Shown here: positions 22,708 to 33,752 of the stretch, piece after piece | Layout: each line of letters starts with the position of its first letter | How positions within the stretch are numbered: the stretch's first letter is position 1 | Source of the DNA: Lathyrus oleraceus | Taxonomy: Eukaryota > Streptophyta > Magnoliopsida > Fabales > Fabaceae | Direction of reading: 5' to 3' | Assembly: GCF_024323335.1 (NCBI RefSeq) | Contig: NC_066579.1 | Coordinates: 238,995,475 to 239,059,474 of the forward strand | Length of the DNA: 64,000 nucleotides | Program-made: the position numbers and the translations under genes | The notes under the pieces: generated by a model | The model's database searches: none | What the model was told of the DNA's origin: nothing | What the model saw: the letters and a program-made list of their open reading frames with translations, nothing else

Positions 22708-24172
22708 TGTTAGATGCCCAAAAGTGCTTATTTGAGCTATCAAATGTGGACATCTTTCACTCCTTTTTGTCGTTAAAGTGTTCGAAACCACCTTTGCTTT
22801 TGATGATTTGCAATACAATGTTAAATGATATTGGTACCTTTAATTTGTGTGTTATTATGAAGAAATTAGGCATGAAAGAATAGAAAACAAAGATACAAGA
22901 AAGTTGGCAAAGGAACCAAGAAAGGAAGCATTCATCAGCATGCTCGCTAGGCGAGCACCCAGTGAGCTGCTAGCGAACATCCCCAGAATTTTACAGTAGC
23001 AAAGTCAGCAAACTCGCTCTGGCGAAGGTAGTAGCGAACGCTCCCAGACTTGGGAAAATTTACAGCCAGCACTTACTCGCTAGGCGAGCCACTAGCGAGC
23101 TCCCAGCGAGCAATTCCAGTAGCAAAACCACTAAAACTCGCTGGAGCGAAGGAGGAAGCATAGGCTTCGCCTAGCGAAGGTTTCTTCGCCTAGCGAACAC
23201 ATGAAGCTGGGCTTGGAAGATTCTTCTAGTGCAGGTGCCTCAGGTGGCCTATTTTGGGGATCGCTAGGCGAACCATTCTACTCGCCTAGCGAGCATGACA
23301 GCTCAGACAGCAGTACTATAAGTAGCAGGAGCTACTTTTTGGAAAGGATAACTTTTAGACTTAGATATTTTCTGCATTTTCTTGGGATCATATTTTGTAA
23401 CCTAGAAACCCATTTTTCATATTTTCTTCATCTCTTAACAATATTCTACAAAAATAAGGTGGATTCCCATCCAATCTCGATTCTTCGACTCGGATGTTGA
23501 TCAACCTTCAACCGAAACTTGTTGTACAAGCTACCATGAAAATGAGTAGCTAAATCCTTCATTTTGTCAAGGTTAGATGTAGATGATCATAAGCTTTGTG
23601 TGTATATGGGATGATCTTCATTTGTAAACTCTTTAATGATGAATATATGGTGAAAACTTTGTTTTATTGATAACTCTTTGTGTTGGTTTATGATCGAGAG
23701 ATGTTTACCAACTCTTTACCTAGGTTTTCATCCAATCTTGTTTGTTAGCTAGAGATAGTAATGAATGATTTTGTTCACCATAAAGTTGAACCAAAAAGTT
23801 GTCATTTTGATAGATTGTGTGAGAGATCAACAATGGATCAAAATGGGAAAACCCATAATGTGTGTTAGAGATAAACACATTGGGAGGACTTTGTGAAATA
23901 GTTTATCATCTAAAGGAGTTTATGTGTTTTGTTGATCGAACATATGCATGCAAAGTGATCGTCGAACCCTAACTTTGACAATCTTTCTCAAATAGAAAAA
24001 CCAAAACTTTTACCGCATTTTCTTACACTTTTATGCAAGCTACCGTTACTAAAACCAAAACCCCCCTTGTTACTACGAGTTAAGAATTAAAACAACTGTT
24101 GAACGGCGGCGATATCTCACAATCTCTATGGAGACGATAACAAAAACCCGACATACCAACCCTACACCAACA
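22708..24172 (+). repeat. 3' LTR of element C
   Basis: 1465 bp, TGTTAG...CCAACA, followed by target duplication ATCAT (24173-24177). A TATA-like TATAAG lies at 23317-23322, downstream of the hairpin cluster at 22940-23300. Confidence 0.9.
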
Positions 24173-24177
24173 ATCAT

Positions 24178-25006
24178 GAAACTTGGATGACCTTCATATC
24201 TTAAAAATGGAGTAGGTTATGGTTCTTGGAAGTTGACCTCCTATCTAAGGCACAAACAAAATGACCTATAATATTTCACCATAAAAAATGACTTTCCAAG
24301 CAAAGTTAGCTCTTGATGCCAACATTAAATTTGTTTGGAATGTCATATGGAGTAACGTTTCTCTTGGAAGCATTTTCATATGACAAAAGGTGTAGGAGAT
24401 AGGGTCTAGGGAACCCTAGATTTGACCAGTTGACTTTCTCTAGTCAACCTCATTGAACCAACTTGAAAACTTGAAGTTCCTTTGATATTTGGGGCTCATG
24501 GAGAATCATATATGCTTACGTTGGTGTAAAATGGAGTATACCTTGATATCTTTGACCAATTATTGAAGAAACTTGTTGAGGAAGGCACACAAGATACCTA
24601 GATGAATTAGGGCTTCCTTACAAAGAAGCCTCAAATTCTTGGTGAATTCTTGATCAAAATAACAAATTAAGAACATTGGAATCCATATATGATGCTTTAA
24701 ACCGATGTGTACCTTGCTTGATTCTTTGCACTAAGGGTCTCAAACCCTAGTTGTGAGCTTGATGAGGCATAGGTGGACACACACACTACCTACAAAAGAA
24801 ACAAAGCTACACATAGACATATTTTTGGTATTTTGGTTAGTAAATAAAAAAAATAAAGTTTGATACAATCAAATGCTTGGTGATCTCTCCCAAATACAAA
24901 CCCAATGAAGGATAGGTGAGGAGGATACCAAGGTGCGATCCCAATGCTAATGCCAAGTTTATGATATGACATGAGGGATCTTAGGGGTCAAAATTGGGGT
25001 CTTACA
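24178..25006 (-). repeat. 5' LTR of element D, 5' portion
   Basis: Resumes the D LTR after the C insertion. It contains the second copy of the flank found at 15372-15907, then about 300 unique bases. It ends on the plus strand with GGGGTCTTACA at 25006, the reverse complement of the LTR start TGTAAGACCCC. Confidence 0.8.
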
Positions 25007-25635
25007 GTGAGGATTGGGGCCCTCATGCCTACGTCTCCTTATAGTAGAATAAGGAATTTAGAGCTCAGTAGTTCATAGAACTAATGATGGGAGGTGAAAA
25101 GAAGTTGTGATAACAAGGTATGGTCTGAACCAAAGGATTAGTATTGTTTGAACTCCAAAGGGGGTGAAATATGAACCCAAGAGTAAAACTGGTATAAGAA
25201 GTTATGATAATAAGTGAGAGGCCTACAACATGGTATCACTGTATTGGAATAACCGAAAAGAAAGGAATTAGGTGTTTGGTTTCACAGCACAAACAACTCT
25301 TGGTTCATAAAGAGATACAAGATGGAGCTCAAAGAGATAGTATATTTGGCGCAAAGATATATTATATCACATGAAGTGAATGAAGGTAGAATATGAATGT
25401 ATTATGGAAATGAGTGGATGAATATAGAAAAGTAACCAAAATCACAGAAATGAAGGGTTTGATAAAACCAGCTGAAGAGGTATAATTTGAAACCAAAGAT
25501 AAAAGTATATTGGAATCCATAGGGTAAATGGTATTTGTAACCCAAGAGTAAAGGTGGCACGACTAAGATATGGAGGGACAAAGGCATACCCACAATATTG
25601 TCATGACCAAAAACAATGAATTAGGTGCTTGGGGC
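25007..25635 (-). repeat. Fragment of LTR F (target of elements D and A)
   Basis: Non-coding. It opens with 'cctcatgcctacgtctcctta...gagctcagtagttc', an inverted CTACG/CGTAG-type block that in A, B and D lies near the 3' end of Ogre LTRs. Here it is in minus-strand orientation. 25265-25304 (ending 'cacagcacaaacaactcttgg') resembles the sequence obtained by reading across the A insertion (25620-25635 to 59451-59470). This supports 25635 and 59447 being two halves of one site. Confidence 0.5.
25631..25635. repeat. Target-site duplication of element A (GGGGC; right copy GGGGT at 59447-59451)
   Basis: The five bases before the A 5' LTR are GGGGC and the five after its 3' LTR are GGGGT. They are identical at four positions; the fifth is a C/T difference of the kind methylated cytosine decay produces. 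Confidence 0.65.
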
Positions 25636-26639
25636 TGTAGCACCTCAAATTTGCACCTCCCATTTGTATATACATTTCATTTTTAGGTCATTAACATTGC
25701 ATTAGCATTGCATAGCATGTTACATCTCATCAGGCAAGACTGATCAGGAGATTCAACTGTGCAAGGCAACAAGAGCATTTTGCATGAGGTCAAAGCCCTA
25801 GGGTTGCTACAATGAGCTCACATGAGTCAAGGATCATTTTGAAGTAATTTGGCTAAGTGTTGAAGGCTCAGAGCTCATCAGTACATGATCAACTCATCTG
25901 AGGCCCATAAAAGTCAACAGAAGTCAACTGCCAAGTCAACTGTAGATTTGGAGGTGGGAAGTGGTTAGAGATTACTCATTCATGTTCAAGCAAGTCTCAT
26001 TTGACATTTCGAACATCAACATTGAAGAATTTGAAGTCAGGTCAAGACTTTCCAAAAATAGCAAGTGACCTGTAATTTGAAATTTCCAAAAATGGCAAGG
26101 CTTTAGACCAACTTCAACTCAAGATTACATCATCAAGAAAGCTTCAAATGAAATTTTGTCCAACAGGAAAGTTGAAGATCTTTCTCTCCTATTTCCAAAA
26201 AGTCCAAGATCATGAATTTCTCATGTGTGGTTGAGGAGATATGGTCCAATCATGGCAAAGTGTGTTTGAAAATTCAAATGAGCATAACTTTTGAACCAAA
26301 GCTCCGAAATGAATGGTTCTTTTTGCATTTTGATCCTCATAACATGTACTTTCCAAGCTTATCATTACATGGCTTAAATTTCCTTTGCATGGCCATGTGC
26401 TTATTCATGAAGATTTTTGAAGAAAATTCCATAAAATCATTTTGGTTGATCATGAGCATACAAAACCAATTCAAATGTGTGCATGGGCTTGTTTTAAGTG
26501 TATTTGGATCAAGTTTGTGTACTGTTCACGTGGCCCTTCATGCATGGGGGTGAAAAACACATTTTGCACATACACCTTCAAACTTGCTAATCTCATTTGC
26601 ATTTTAGTTAAACATGATTACAGCATCATTAGGGAGAGG

Positions 26640-26647
26640 TATATATT
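26640..26647 (+). promoter_or_regulatory. Candidate TATA box, 5' LTR of A
   Basis: TATATATT after 'gggagagg', 26-33 bases downstream of TTAAACATGATTA. The same upstream block precedes the TATA box in the B LTR. The 3' LTR copy is at 57549-57556. Confidence 0.55.
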
Positions 26648-27843
26648 GTTAATCCTAATTGTTTTCAGCATTAGCACACTTTTCAGATCTGAATCTCAAA
26701 ATCACTCAAAATTTTCTCTCAAAATTTTTTTGCGAATTCTTCACACATGGACCTTTTCTATTGATGAATTCATGTTCATGAAGCATATTTGAGTAGGTTT
26801 GTACGTGAATTCGAATCCAATCGTGCCAGATTGGATCATATGCAAAGCTTGAAGGTTCCATGGAGCTTGCAAAATCTGCTGGATTCGTGTGCATTTGAGC
26901 TTCAAATTAATCATCAATTACTTCATTAAGCATTGTAGAGAAGATTGGAAGCATTGCCAAGCCTTGCAGCACGAGTTCCAGGTTGTTGTTCTTCAAGAGG
27001 TACTTAAGTTGCTTTGAGTTCTTTTGAACTTGCTTTTGCTTTGCTTGGTTGCTTAACCACTGAGGTATAATTCTTCTGACTTCATGTAGTCTGGAAGACC
27101 TGTCCTGTTATATGGGCAGGCACCTGTCTGAAGCCCTCCTTAAGAGGCAATGCTTGTGAATGTTTACTTTTGTGCCAAGCAGGTAAAGACCTCTTAAGAG
27201 GCAACTGGCAGATAAAAGAGATGTGTAATCCATCTTCTGCTACTCAGTGTGTCATTCACTTTGCTCACACACCTTGTGTTGATGCATTGTGGATAACAAC
27301 CCAAGATCATGTTGTGTCAGTCACTTGTGGAGAAGAGTTCCTACATTCTGAACTCCCACATTTTCTTTTTGAGTCAAGCTCTCCCAGGCCAGGGATAAGA
27401 GCTGTGAGGTCTTACCCTCACTTCCCATTTCATCTGCTTCACCCTAACTCTCAATGCTAGGGTTAAGAGCTGACCACACCCCATTCCAGTTGGCTTGCTT
27501 TTGCTGCCTAGCCTTGTATGAGCCCAATTGATTGCATATAGTGTGTGTGCTTATTTATTATGCTTGTGTTTGTTTGACCGTCCTGTTTAGGATAGCTTGC
27601 TCCCTGTGCAAGTTAGATAGAAACCTCAACCTAGGACCATTGTAGATTACATGATAACTATTAGGCTCGAGTCAGGCTCCCTTCTAGTTTGTCATTTCCC
27701 AGTCTCTGGTTAGGTTAGAAGTTCTTTCCCTGCGTAGGGGAACTACGTCGCCCTGATCCTCATACCAGATGAGATACGTAGGCAGGAGATGAGCTGATCT
27801 CTCCGGGCGCCCTTTTTTCTTTTTCAACCCTTTGTGTGTGTTT

Positions 27844-28076
27844 GGAGTCTGACGTAAGTCCAGCGATTGGCAGTTGGTTTCCTGTGTCTTGTTTGCTTGT
27901 TGGAGTCTGACGTAAGTCCAGCGATTGGCAGTTGGTTTCCTGTGTGTGTGTTTGTTGGTTCGGAGTCTGATGTAAGTCCAGCGATTGGCATTCGGTTTCC
28001 ATGTTTGCCTATTTGTGTGGAGTCTGACATAAGTCCAGTGATTGGCAGTCGGTTTCCTGTTTGTGTTTTGTTTGGC
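27844..28076 (+). repeat. Four tandem 57-60 bp repeats in 5' LTR of A
   Basis: Units begin GGAGTCTGA at 27844, 27902, 27962 and 28019, each with 'taagtccagcgattggca'. The 3' LTR has the same array (58754-58986), and the B 5' LTR has a related one. Open frames here on both strands are by-products of the repeat. Confidence 0.9.
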
Positions 28077-28538
28077 GTGCGTTAGCCGAGCTACGAGTGC
28101 TCTGATTCTTCTCCGGTCGGAGAAGATACGTATGCATAGGATGCGACATCCTAGCGAGCACGTTTCCCCTGTCCCGAACTACGTCGACTCTGATGTCTGT
28201 GTCTGACAGGCTATGTAGGCCCAGGATGCGATATCCTGCCGAGTTCCGTTTCTTTTGTCTTTCTGTGTTTCCTTCCAGCCTTGTGCAGTGTGTGAGCAGT
28301 TTCTAGCAACCTTATCCTTTCTTTTGTGCGTGGATCCCGTCGAGTACGACGGATGCGTAGGGGTGCTAATACCTTCCCTTCGCATAACCGACTCCCGATC
28401 CCATCTTTCTCTGGTCGCGAGACCATGTCTTTCCCAGGTTTACTTCGAGCGTTTCCTTTCCCTCCTTTGGGATAAATAACGCACGATGGCGGCTCCGCTG
28501 TGTCTTTTTCCCGCCGGTTTTTCGCGTAATGCGACAGC

Positions 28539-28556
28539 TGGCGACTCTGCTGGGGA
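28539..28556 (+). other. Primer-binding site of element A
   Basis: TGGCGACTCTGCTGGGGA, two bases after the LTR end. This is the Ogre-type site complementary to tRNA-Arg. Confidence 0.88.
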
Positions 28557-29615
28557 CAAAGAGAGAAGTTGACCTCTTGCTGGTCCATCTTCCCTAAGCG
28601 AGTCAATCCTAGCGCTCTCTAGGATAGAATTTGGTTGCTTTTGCTGTTTCATTTATTGCATTTATTTGTGTATGTTTGCATTTATGTTTGCATGCATCAT
28701 ATTTTCATTTGTGCTGGCTGTGTGTCTCTCTGTGGGGTGGGAGTTACAAGAGGTAAAAGGCCCAATACCCAGGCTATGAGTGAACTCTGGGATACCTAGG
28801 AATAGAGTGATTCATGGGAAGCGGGTGGTATTGCGCCACTTAGCGGAACATGATATCACGAGCAGTTCAGATCTTGATGGGGTATTATCGGTACATACAT
28901 CTGGTGTGTACAGGATGATATTCTTGAAAGGGTTGTTTATCCTGCGTTTCTCTTGACCTTACCCTGGCCTAGATGACACCCGTGAGTGGGGAGGGATTGA
29001 ATCATTTGCAGGTACAGATGGTGACTTTGGTTCAGATGAACTTATGGGCACTTACTTATGACACGCCGGAATTCTGTCCTTGATATCTATCAGCGGGTTC
29101 CGTTTATTTCGGATCCCTGGGTTGAATTTGAGGACACTTGTTCAGAGGATCTGGTTGTCATCCGTTCTGTGGATCTCTTATGATGATGGTGATATATTCC
29201 CCGGTTCCGTTTATTTCGGAACTCCCCAAGTTGGATTTATGGTTACTCGGGCCCTCAGATGATTGTAATCAGTTCAGAGACCGGTCCAGTACAATCGATC
29301 CTCAGATGACTTGGAAGATGGCACAGTGACCTGCCTGCATGCATTTGCATCATTCCCATTCGCATTCATCTGCATTCAACTCATGTCTATCCGTACTCAG
29401 GGTCCATTTTTTTGATTAAGATTCTGGTCGAGAGACATCCGGATGTCAGAATGTTGTTGATGAAATATTATCCGTCTCAATGAAGCTAGAATCAAAGGGC
29501 AATGCCTCATACGGATAGACATTGCATGTGTGAGTCATATTAACCTGTTTTCTGTTTTGTAGGTGTCAGTATCTAACCGGTGCGCATAGCTATTTCGTTC
29601 AGATATCTCAGACTG
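28557..29615 (+). other. Leader of element A with ORF1 deleted
   Basis: Non-coding. Up to about 29440 it aligns with the leader of B (38761-39785, up to 'gattgagatcctggttgagagac'). It then jumps to sequence matching B after ORF1 (from about 41825, 'tgtctcgatgaa...gtggatagacattgcat'). The entire ORF1 has been removed. Confidence 0.7.
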
Positions 29616-30884
29616 ATGGATCCACCCAACGCCGACATTCTCGAATTGAAAGAGATGATGAGAGAGTTGTTCAAAGTCGTGCAGGGGCTCGCCTTGGGGC
29701 AGAAAGCAATTGATGAGAGGTTGGAGAGGATTGAGAAATGGCTGGTAACGGAGAAAGTTCAGGGAAAGGCTCCGTCATCCGTAGTAAAGAAGCCCTCTGG
29801 CAATGGTCATCCCGAGAAGGAGGTTGAGTCAAGTGGTGTGCAGGCCGAGAAAGAACGCGGTAAGGATCGTTACCACCCTTATGCTACCACTGTAACCACT
29901 CCTGTTGGTAATCCACCTGTGCAACAGCAACAATCGCTACCTCAACAAAAAGCACCGAAAGCTAAGAGCCAAATGAAGAAGGGGACGACGGATCGTCAGT
30001 TCGATAAGCCACCCGTGACTTATACCCTTCTATTCAAGAGGTTGAGGGATCTTGGGTTAGTTCGACCAAGGATATTGGTTCCTGTAGAACTGCATCAGAG
30101 GCCTGTAAACTATGATGAGAACGCCAGGTGTGAGTTCCATTCTGGGGCACCAGGACATAACATTGAGGGTTGTAGAGCTTTTAAGCATGCCGTCCAAGAT
30201 ATGGTGGATTCCAAGGCCAGTAGTTTGGCGCAGATACTGAATGATAATGCTAACCCCGTACCGATGCAAGGTCCCGTGGGGGTGAAAGTGATGTCAAAGG
30301 ACAAGAGAGGAATAGAGGTGACTGATGGGGATCAGTTAAAAACTCCAATGTCTATGGTCCCGAAACATCTGATGAAGAGTGGAGTTTTCCCTAGTGTTGA
30401 TAATTGTTGTGCGGTTGTCGCCACAAGCGGGGGAGTAGTGATGGGGGAAACGATTCAGAGGATGATGGAAGTAGAAATGGACGGTGAAAAATTTGAAACA
30501 CCAAGTCAGACAGTTGAAACCGTCAAGGTGGAGGATGCCATTCTAGCTGAGAAAGAGAAGAAGCTGTCCATTTCTTCTTACAAACAGGCCATGGAAGTGG
30601 TGAAGAACGGAGAAGCCCTGGGATGGGGAAAGATCATAGACATTGTGGTGAAAGCAGATATGTTCGGGGTTGGATACCAGCCAGATCAAGACTCGTCTAG
30701 ACAAAACAGAGGACGTCGTCAACCGTTCACATTCGTCAGTGCCGGAATGCTGGATCCGGGTCACGCCTGTACAGTGGGTAAAGAGATTAACAGTAACGGT
30801 GAGCTTGACTCGTGGATAAAATCGTGCGTACCAGGGAACTGGAAGGCCTCAAAGATCATCACTGTCACTCATCATGAAGAGTAG
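29616..30884 (+). CDS. Element A Gag-like protein lacking the gag core and protease
   Basis: 422 residues from ATG 29616. Residues 1-45 form a probable coiled coil (ILELKEMMRELFKVV...IDERLERIEKWL). A Lys/Gln-rich linker (RYHPYATTVTTP) leads directly into PVTYTLLFKRLRDLGLVRPR and the zinc-knuckle-like CEFHSGAPGHNIEGC. These belong to the C-terminal part of Ogre Gag. The central FKEYAQRW...FYYERM core seen in element D is absent. Further on, TIQRMMEVEMDGEKFETP joins the region before the protease to the region after it, so the protease is gone. The C-terminal ISSYKQAMEVVKNGEALGWG block precedes the intron-like gap. The frame is intact, but a functional capsid seems unlikely. Confidence 0.75.
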   Translation: MDPPNADILELKEMMRELFKVVQGLALGQKAIDERLERIEKWLVTEKVQGKAPSSVVKKPSGNGHPEKEVESSGVQAEKERGKDRYHPYATTVTTPVGNPPVQQQQSLPQQKAPKAKSQMKKGTTDRQFDKPPVTYTLLFKRLRDLGLVRPRILVPVELHQRPVNYDENARCEFHSGAPGHNIEGCRAFKHAVQDMVDSKASSLAQILNDNANPVPMQGPVGVKVMSKDKRGIEVTDGDQLKTPMSMVPKHLMKSGVFPSVDNCCAVVATSGGVVMGETIQRMMEVEMDGEKFETPSQTVETVKVEDAILAEKEKKLSISSYKQAMEVVKNGEALGWGKIIDIVVKADMFGVGYQPDQDSSRQNRGRRQPFTFVSAGMLDPGHACTVGKEINSNGELDSWIKSCVPGNWKASKIITVTHHEE

Positions 30885-31056
30885 TATTTCTGTTTTTCAA
30901 TTCTGTTTGCATGAAAGCCATACGTTTTGCCCGAAGCGTAATGGTCCATTGTAAGGGCCATCTCATGTGTTTCATTGTGCAACATTTTGCATCATTAATA
31001 AATGGATGTTTTTGTGATTAAAAGTGGTGTTCCCTGTTTTTCATTTATTTTTGCAG
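30881..31056 (+). other. Putative 176-bp Ogre intron, element A
   Basis: GT at 30881 (GAAGA|GTAGTA) and AG at 31056 (tttttgcag|TTTA). The equivalent GT-AG pair in B is also exactly 176 bp apart. The joined frame by this choice is not open, so the true junctions may differ. Confidence 0.4.
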
Positions 31057-31718
31057 TTTAAAAAAATAATAAAAATGGCAATGTTTGTTTTCATTTTCTT
31101 TCCTTTTATTTCATCTTGTTCCGACCTCAAAAGAGACTATTCTCCTGATCTCATTGATAATAATTCGGTTACACCTCTGTATGACTTCGACAATCCGATC
31201 TATCATGCCGAAGAAGAAGGCGAAGAAGATTGTGATCTGCTGGAATTAGCCAGGTTGTTGAAACAAGAGGAGAAGGTGATTCAACCGCACGAGGAGCGAT
31301 TCAAGATTGTTATTCCAGGCACCGCCGAGGTCAGAAGGGAGTGAAAGTTAGGGCCGCTTCGGGGGCTAGTATAAAGAGTAGAATGGTAGCACTGTTAAAA
31401 GAGCATGTGGATACCTTCTCCTGGTCATATCAAGATATGCCAGGGTCGGATACCGATGTCGTTGTGCACAAGCTACCATTGAGAGAAGATTGTCCTCTAG
31501 TGAAGCAGAACGCCCGTGCCATGTATCAAAGAGCCATGGTGACTTTGTTTCATGATATGATTCATCATGAAATCGAATGCTATGTTGATGACATGATAGC
31601 AAAGTCCCAAGCAGAAGAGGGACATCTGGTGGATCTGGCCAAGTTGTTTGACCAGATCGAGACAACTCAGACTGAGGTTGAGTCCGAATCAGTGCACTTG
31701 TGGAGTGCTGTCCGGTAA
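31057..31718 (+). pseudogene. Element A RT remnant (palm deleted)
   Basis: Two overlapping frames, shifted at about 31341. The first carries the acidic RT leader (NPIYHAEEEGEEDCDLLELARLLKQEE). The second runs VALLKEHVDTFSWSYQDMPGSDTDVVVHKLPLREDCPLVKQNARAMYQRAMVTLFHDM and then the catalytic-loop motif CYVDDMIAKS. About 130 residues between VKQN and MYQRAM, including the first catalytic Asp and the fingers, are missing compared with element D. B has the same junction. It cannot be an active polymerase. Confidence 0.8.
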
Positions 31719-32337
31719 AATGCTGAGGCTCATTGTGAGCGGATAAGAGGAATCGAGGTTGATCCTGCTAAAAAAAAAAGAAAGGAAAGGAAAAGGAAAA
31801 GGAAAAAAGCAATACAAGAAATGCCTGAACCGAGAACAGAAAAAAAAGAAAGGTTCGTGGTTTCTTAGATAGATTAAATTGCATTTCACGGTTCTTATCT
31901 CATTTAATAGCCACGGGTGAACCCACCCAAGCTGTGAAAAAAAAAGAAAGAGAAAACGGTCTGGTGGATAATGATTTCCAAGGGGCATTGAAAGATAAAA
32001 GAATAAGTTGCAGGAACCTCTGATTCTGATGCCTCCTATGAAGAGACGGTCGTTAATTCTGTACTTGACAGCCCTCGAGGTGTCTATGAGGTGCGTATTG
32101 TGTCAGCATGACAAGTCTGGTCGAAAAGAGCATGCAATTTACCTTAGCAAAAAGTTTATCGACTGTGAAACAATACATTCACTGCTCGAGAAAACTTGTT
32201 GTACTTTGGCATAGGCTGCTCGCCGACTGAGACAGTATATGCTGGTTCATACCACTTTGTGGATTTCCAAGATGGACCTGATCAAGCAAACAAGTGAAAA
32301 GCTAGCATTGACCGGACGGGTTGCGAGATGGTAAATA
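31719..32337 (+). pseudogene. Element A thumb/connection remnant with purine-tract expansions
   Basis: Broken coding sequence. DPAKKK... then runs of A/G (31770-31808 and 31938-31955) interrupt the expected thumb block, of which EKKERFVVS/RLNCISRF-like residues survive. From 32008 the connection LILMPP...YLTALEVSMRCVLCQHDKSGRKEHAIYLSKKFIDCET is readable up to TTGGCATAG. That TAG (about 32212-32214) replaces a Trp codon and is also present in element B. Confidence 0.65.
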
Positions 32338-33150
32338 ATGTTGACTGAATACGATATTCAGTATACCTCTGAGAAAGCAATCGAGGGGAGTGTATTGTCC
32401 GATTACCTCGCCCGGCAACCCGTAGAGGATTATCAACCGATGATGTTCGAGTTCCCTGATGAGGACATCGAGGTTCTCAAATCGAAATATTGTGAGGAAC
32501 CAATCCCGGAGGAGGGGCCTGACCCTGAATCCGAACGGATTCTGATGTCTGACGGGGTCGTTGATGAGAATGATAGTGGAGTTGGTGTTGTTCTCGTTAC
32601 ACCAAAGGGATCCCCACATTCCTTGTGCTGCTAGGCTAACATTTGAATGTGCCGACAATGGTGGCTGAGTACGAAGCTTGTATCCTGGGTATCGAACCTC
32701 GGTGCGTGCATCTACTGGGGCAACGCCTTCCTCACAGGTGTATGAGAAGGAATCGGTGCTACCATTTGAGGTCCAGGTTTCATCATGGGGAGTCCTGGGG
32801 GATGTAAAATTGGAAAAGGTTGAGTGGATAAGGACTCGGTAGGAAAGGAGCCCGATTGAAAAAAGGGGCTGGCAGTTATTTGTCATGAGCAGTTGTACCC
32901 AGTGAATGAAACGTGCTTGTGGCTGAAAAGTGCAACTTCGTGCGTATCATGTGGGAGATGCGTTGTTGAAAAGGATCCTTCCTCCTCAACGATCGTAGGG
33001 GCAAGTGGGCATACAGTTATGGATCCCATTCGTAGTCAAAAAAGGTTTTCTCTGGCAGAGCCTTGTTGTTGACGACCATGGAGGGTGAGGATTTTCCATC
33101 CCCTGTGAATGCGGACGCAGTTAAAAGATACTTCGTTAAAAATTGACCCG
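32338..33150 (+). pseudogene. Element A RNase H start fused to integrase end
   Basis: 32338-32634 encodes MLTEYDIQYTSEKAIEGSVLSDYLARQPVEDYQ and the first part of RNase H (LMSDGVVDENDSGVGVVLVTP; the Asp is present). At about 32690 'gcttgtatcctggg', the RNase H Glu region, is joined to 'tatcgaacctcggtgcgtgcatctactgggg', the end of the integrase (YRTSVRTSTG). Some 390 residues are thereby lost. The remaining integrase C-terminus to about 33140 contains several stops. B retains the missing part intact. Confidence 0.75.
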
Positions 33151-33747
33151 TTGGACGAAAAGAACAAAATAGTCCAGGCAAAAATGGGCATCCCGGCGAA
33201 CCAAGAAAAAAGAGAAAAGGGTTCGGGCAAAAGTTAGGGATAAAAAGAATGAAAATATGTACACCCGACGAGTCGAAAACCCCACAAGGGCGATCTGGGC
33301 AAAAAAGGGCATCCCGGTGGACTGAAAACCCGAAAGGGCGGTCCAGGCAAAAGAGGGACTGAAACGAACAACTGCGTCCAGCATGATCGTTTGTACTTTG
33401 GATATGACTTGGATAATCCCCGACAGAGATCGATCGGAAGCGTCTTGTTCAGAAGACAGAAAGTGAGGAAAGTCTTGAGGACATATGGGGTGTAACCGAG
33501 TTGGAACCCGATGAGATCACGGTTCCACGTTGCCATTAGGATAGATTTTTCCTTTTGTGCGCAATCACCTCTTTTCAGGGATTGCTTCCTGTGCGTTGCT
33601 CAGTTCTGAGCCACCTTTTTTCAGTCAATAAATACATGTTCAGTCAAATAATTTTGTTTTTGTCTTCATTACCGCTTTGATTGCGAAAAGTACGTTTATT
33701 TTCGATAAGAGTATTTGCATTTTGAAACATAGAGGTCCCTTCCGGTG
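33151..33747 (+). other. 3' region of element A, part 1
   Basis: Non-coding. Contains 'gaaaacccgaaagggcggtccaggcaaaa' style phrases (about 33270-33355) common to A, B and D. It is cut by element B at CATGC, inside sequence that aligns with 46690-46790 of B. Confidence 0.75.
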
Positions 33748-33752
33748 CATGC
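33748..33752. repeat. Target-site duplication CATGC of element B (right copy 53525-53529)
   Basis: CATGC immediately precedes TGTAACACC at 33753 and immediately follows ATGCGACA at 53524. The duplication is perfect. Confidence 0.95.

Larger units (their letters stand above)
13885..24172 (+). mobile_element. Element C: Athila-like Ty3/gypsy deletion derivative with rearranged 5' end
   Basis: Order: LTR (13885-15371), target duplication plus 536 bp of duplicated host flank, a 125-bp LTR tail, primer site TGGCGCCGTTGCCGGGGA, gag, a linker frame, protease, a tiny RT/RNase H remnant, a leader with a probable intron, an extra ORF in the 'env' position, a 3' untranslated region, a polypurine tract, and an LTR (22708-24172). 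The protease DLG motif, the primer site and the 3' ORF with a plant 'putative transposon protein' domain point to the Athila lineage. RT core and integrase are absent, so it is non-autonomous. Confidence 0.85.
1..25006 (-). mobile_element. Element D: old Ogre-type Ty3/gypsy retrotransposon, 3' end outside window
   Basis: Reading leftwards on the minus strand the order is 5' LTR (25006 to 9996, interrupted by element C), decayed primer-binding site, ORF1, gag, protease, a probable intron, RT, RNase H, integrase and the start of the 3' region. This order, with an ORF1 before gag, is the Ogre (Tat lineage) plan. The LTR begins TGTAAGACCCC at 25006. The internal region is riddled with stops and frameshifts, so D is dead and older than A, B and C. 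The 3' LTR must lie left of base 1. GTGAG at 25007-25011 would be one half of its target duplication, which cannot be tested here. Confidence 0.85.
25636..28536 (+). repeat. 5' LTR of element A
   Basis: 2901 bp, TGTAGCACC...ATGCGACA, almost identical to the 3' LTR at 56547-59446 (2900 bp). Its second half (about 27000-28536) is homologous to the second half of the B LTR; the first half shares only blocks. Short frames such as 26212-26553 are not genes. Three inverted CTACG...CGTAG blocks lie at about 27745-27785, 28088-28135 and 28163-28225. Confidence 0.92.

Noticed and set aside
27760..28076. Tandem repeats with regular spacing considered as a CRISPR array
   Set aside because: Units are contiguous 57-60 bp repeats inside a plant LTR, without distinct spacers or cas genes.
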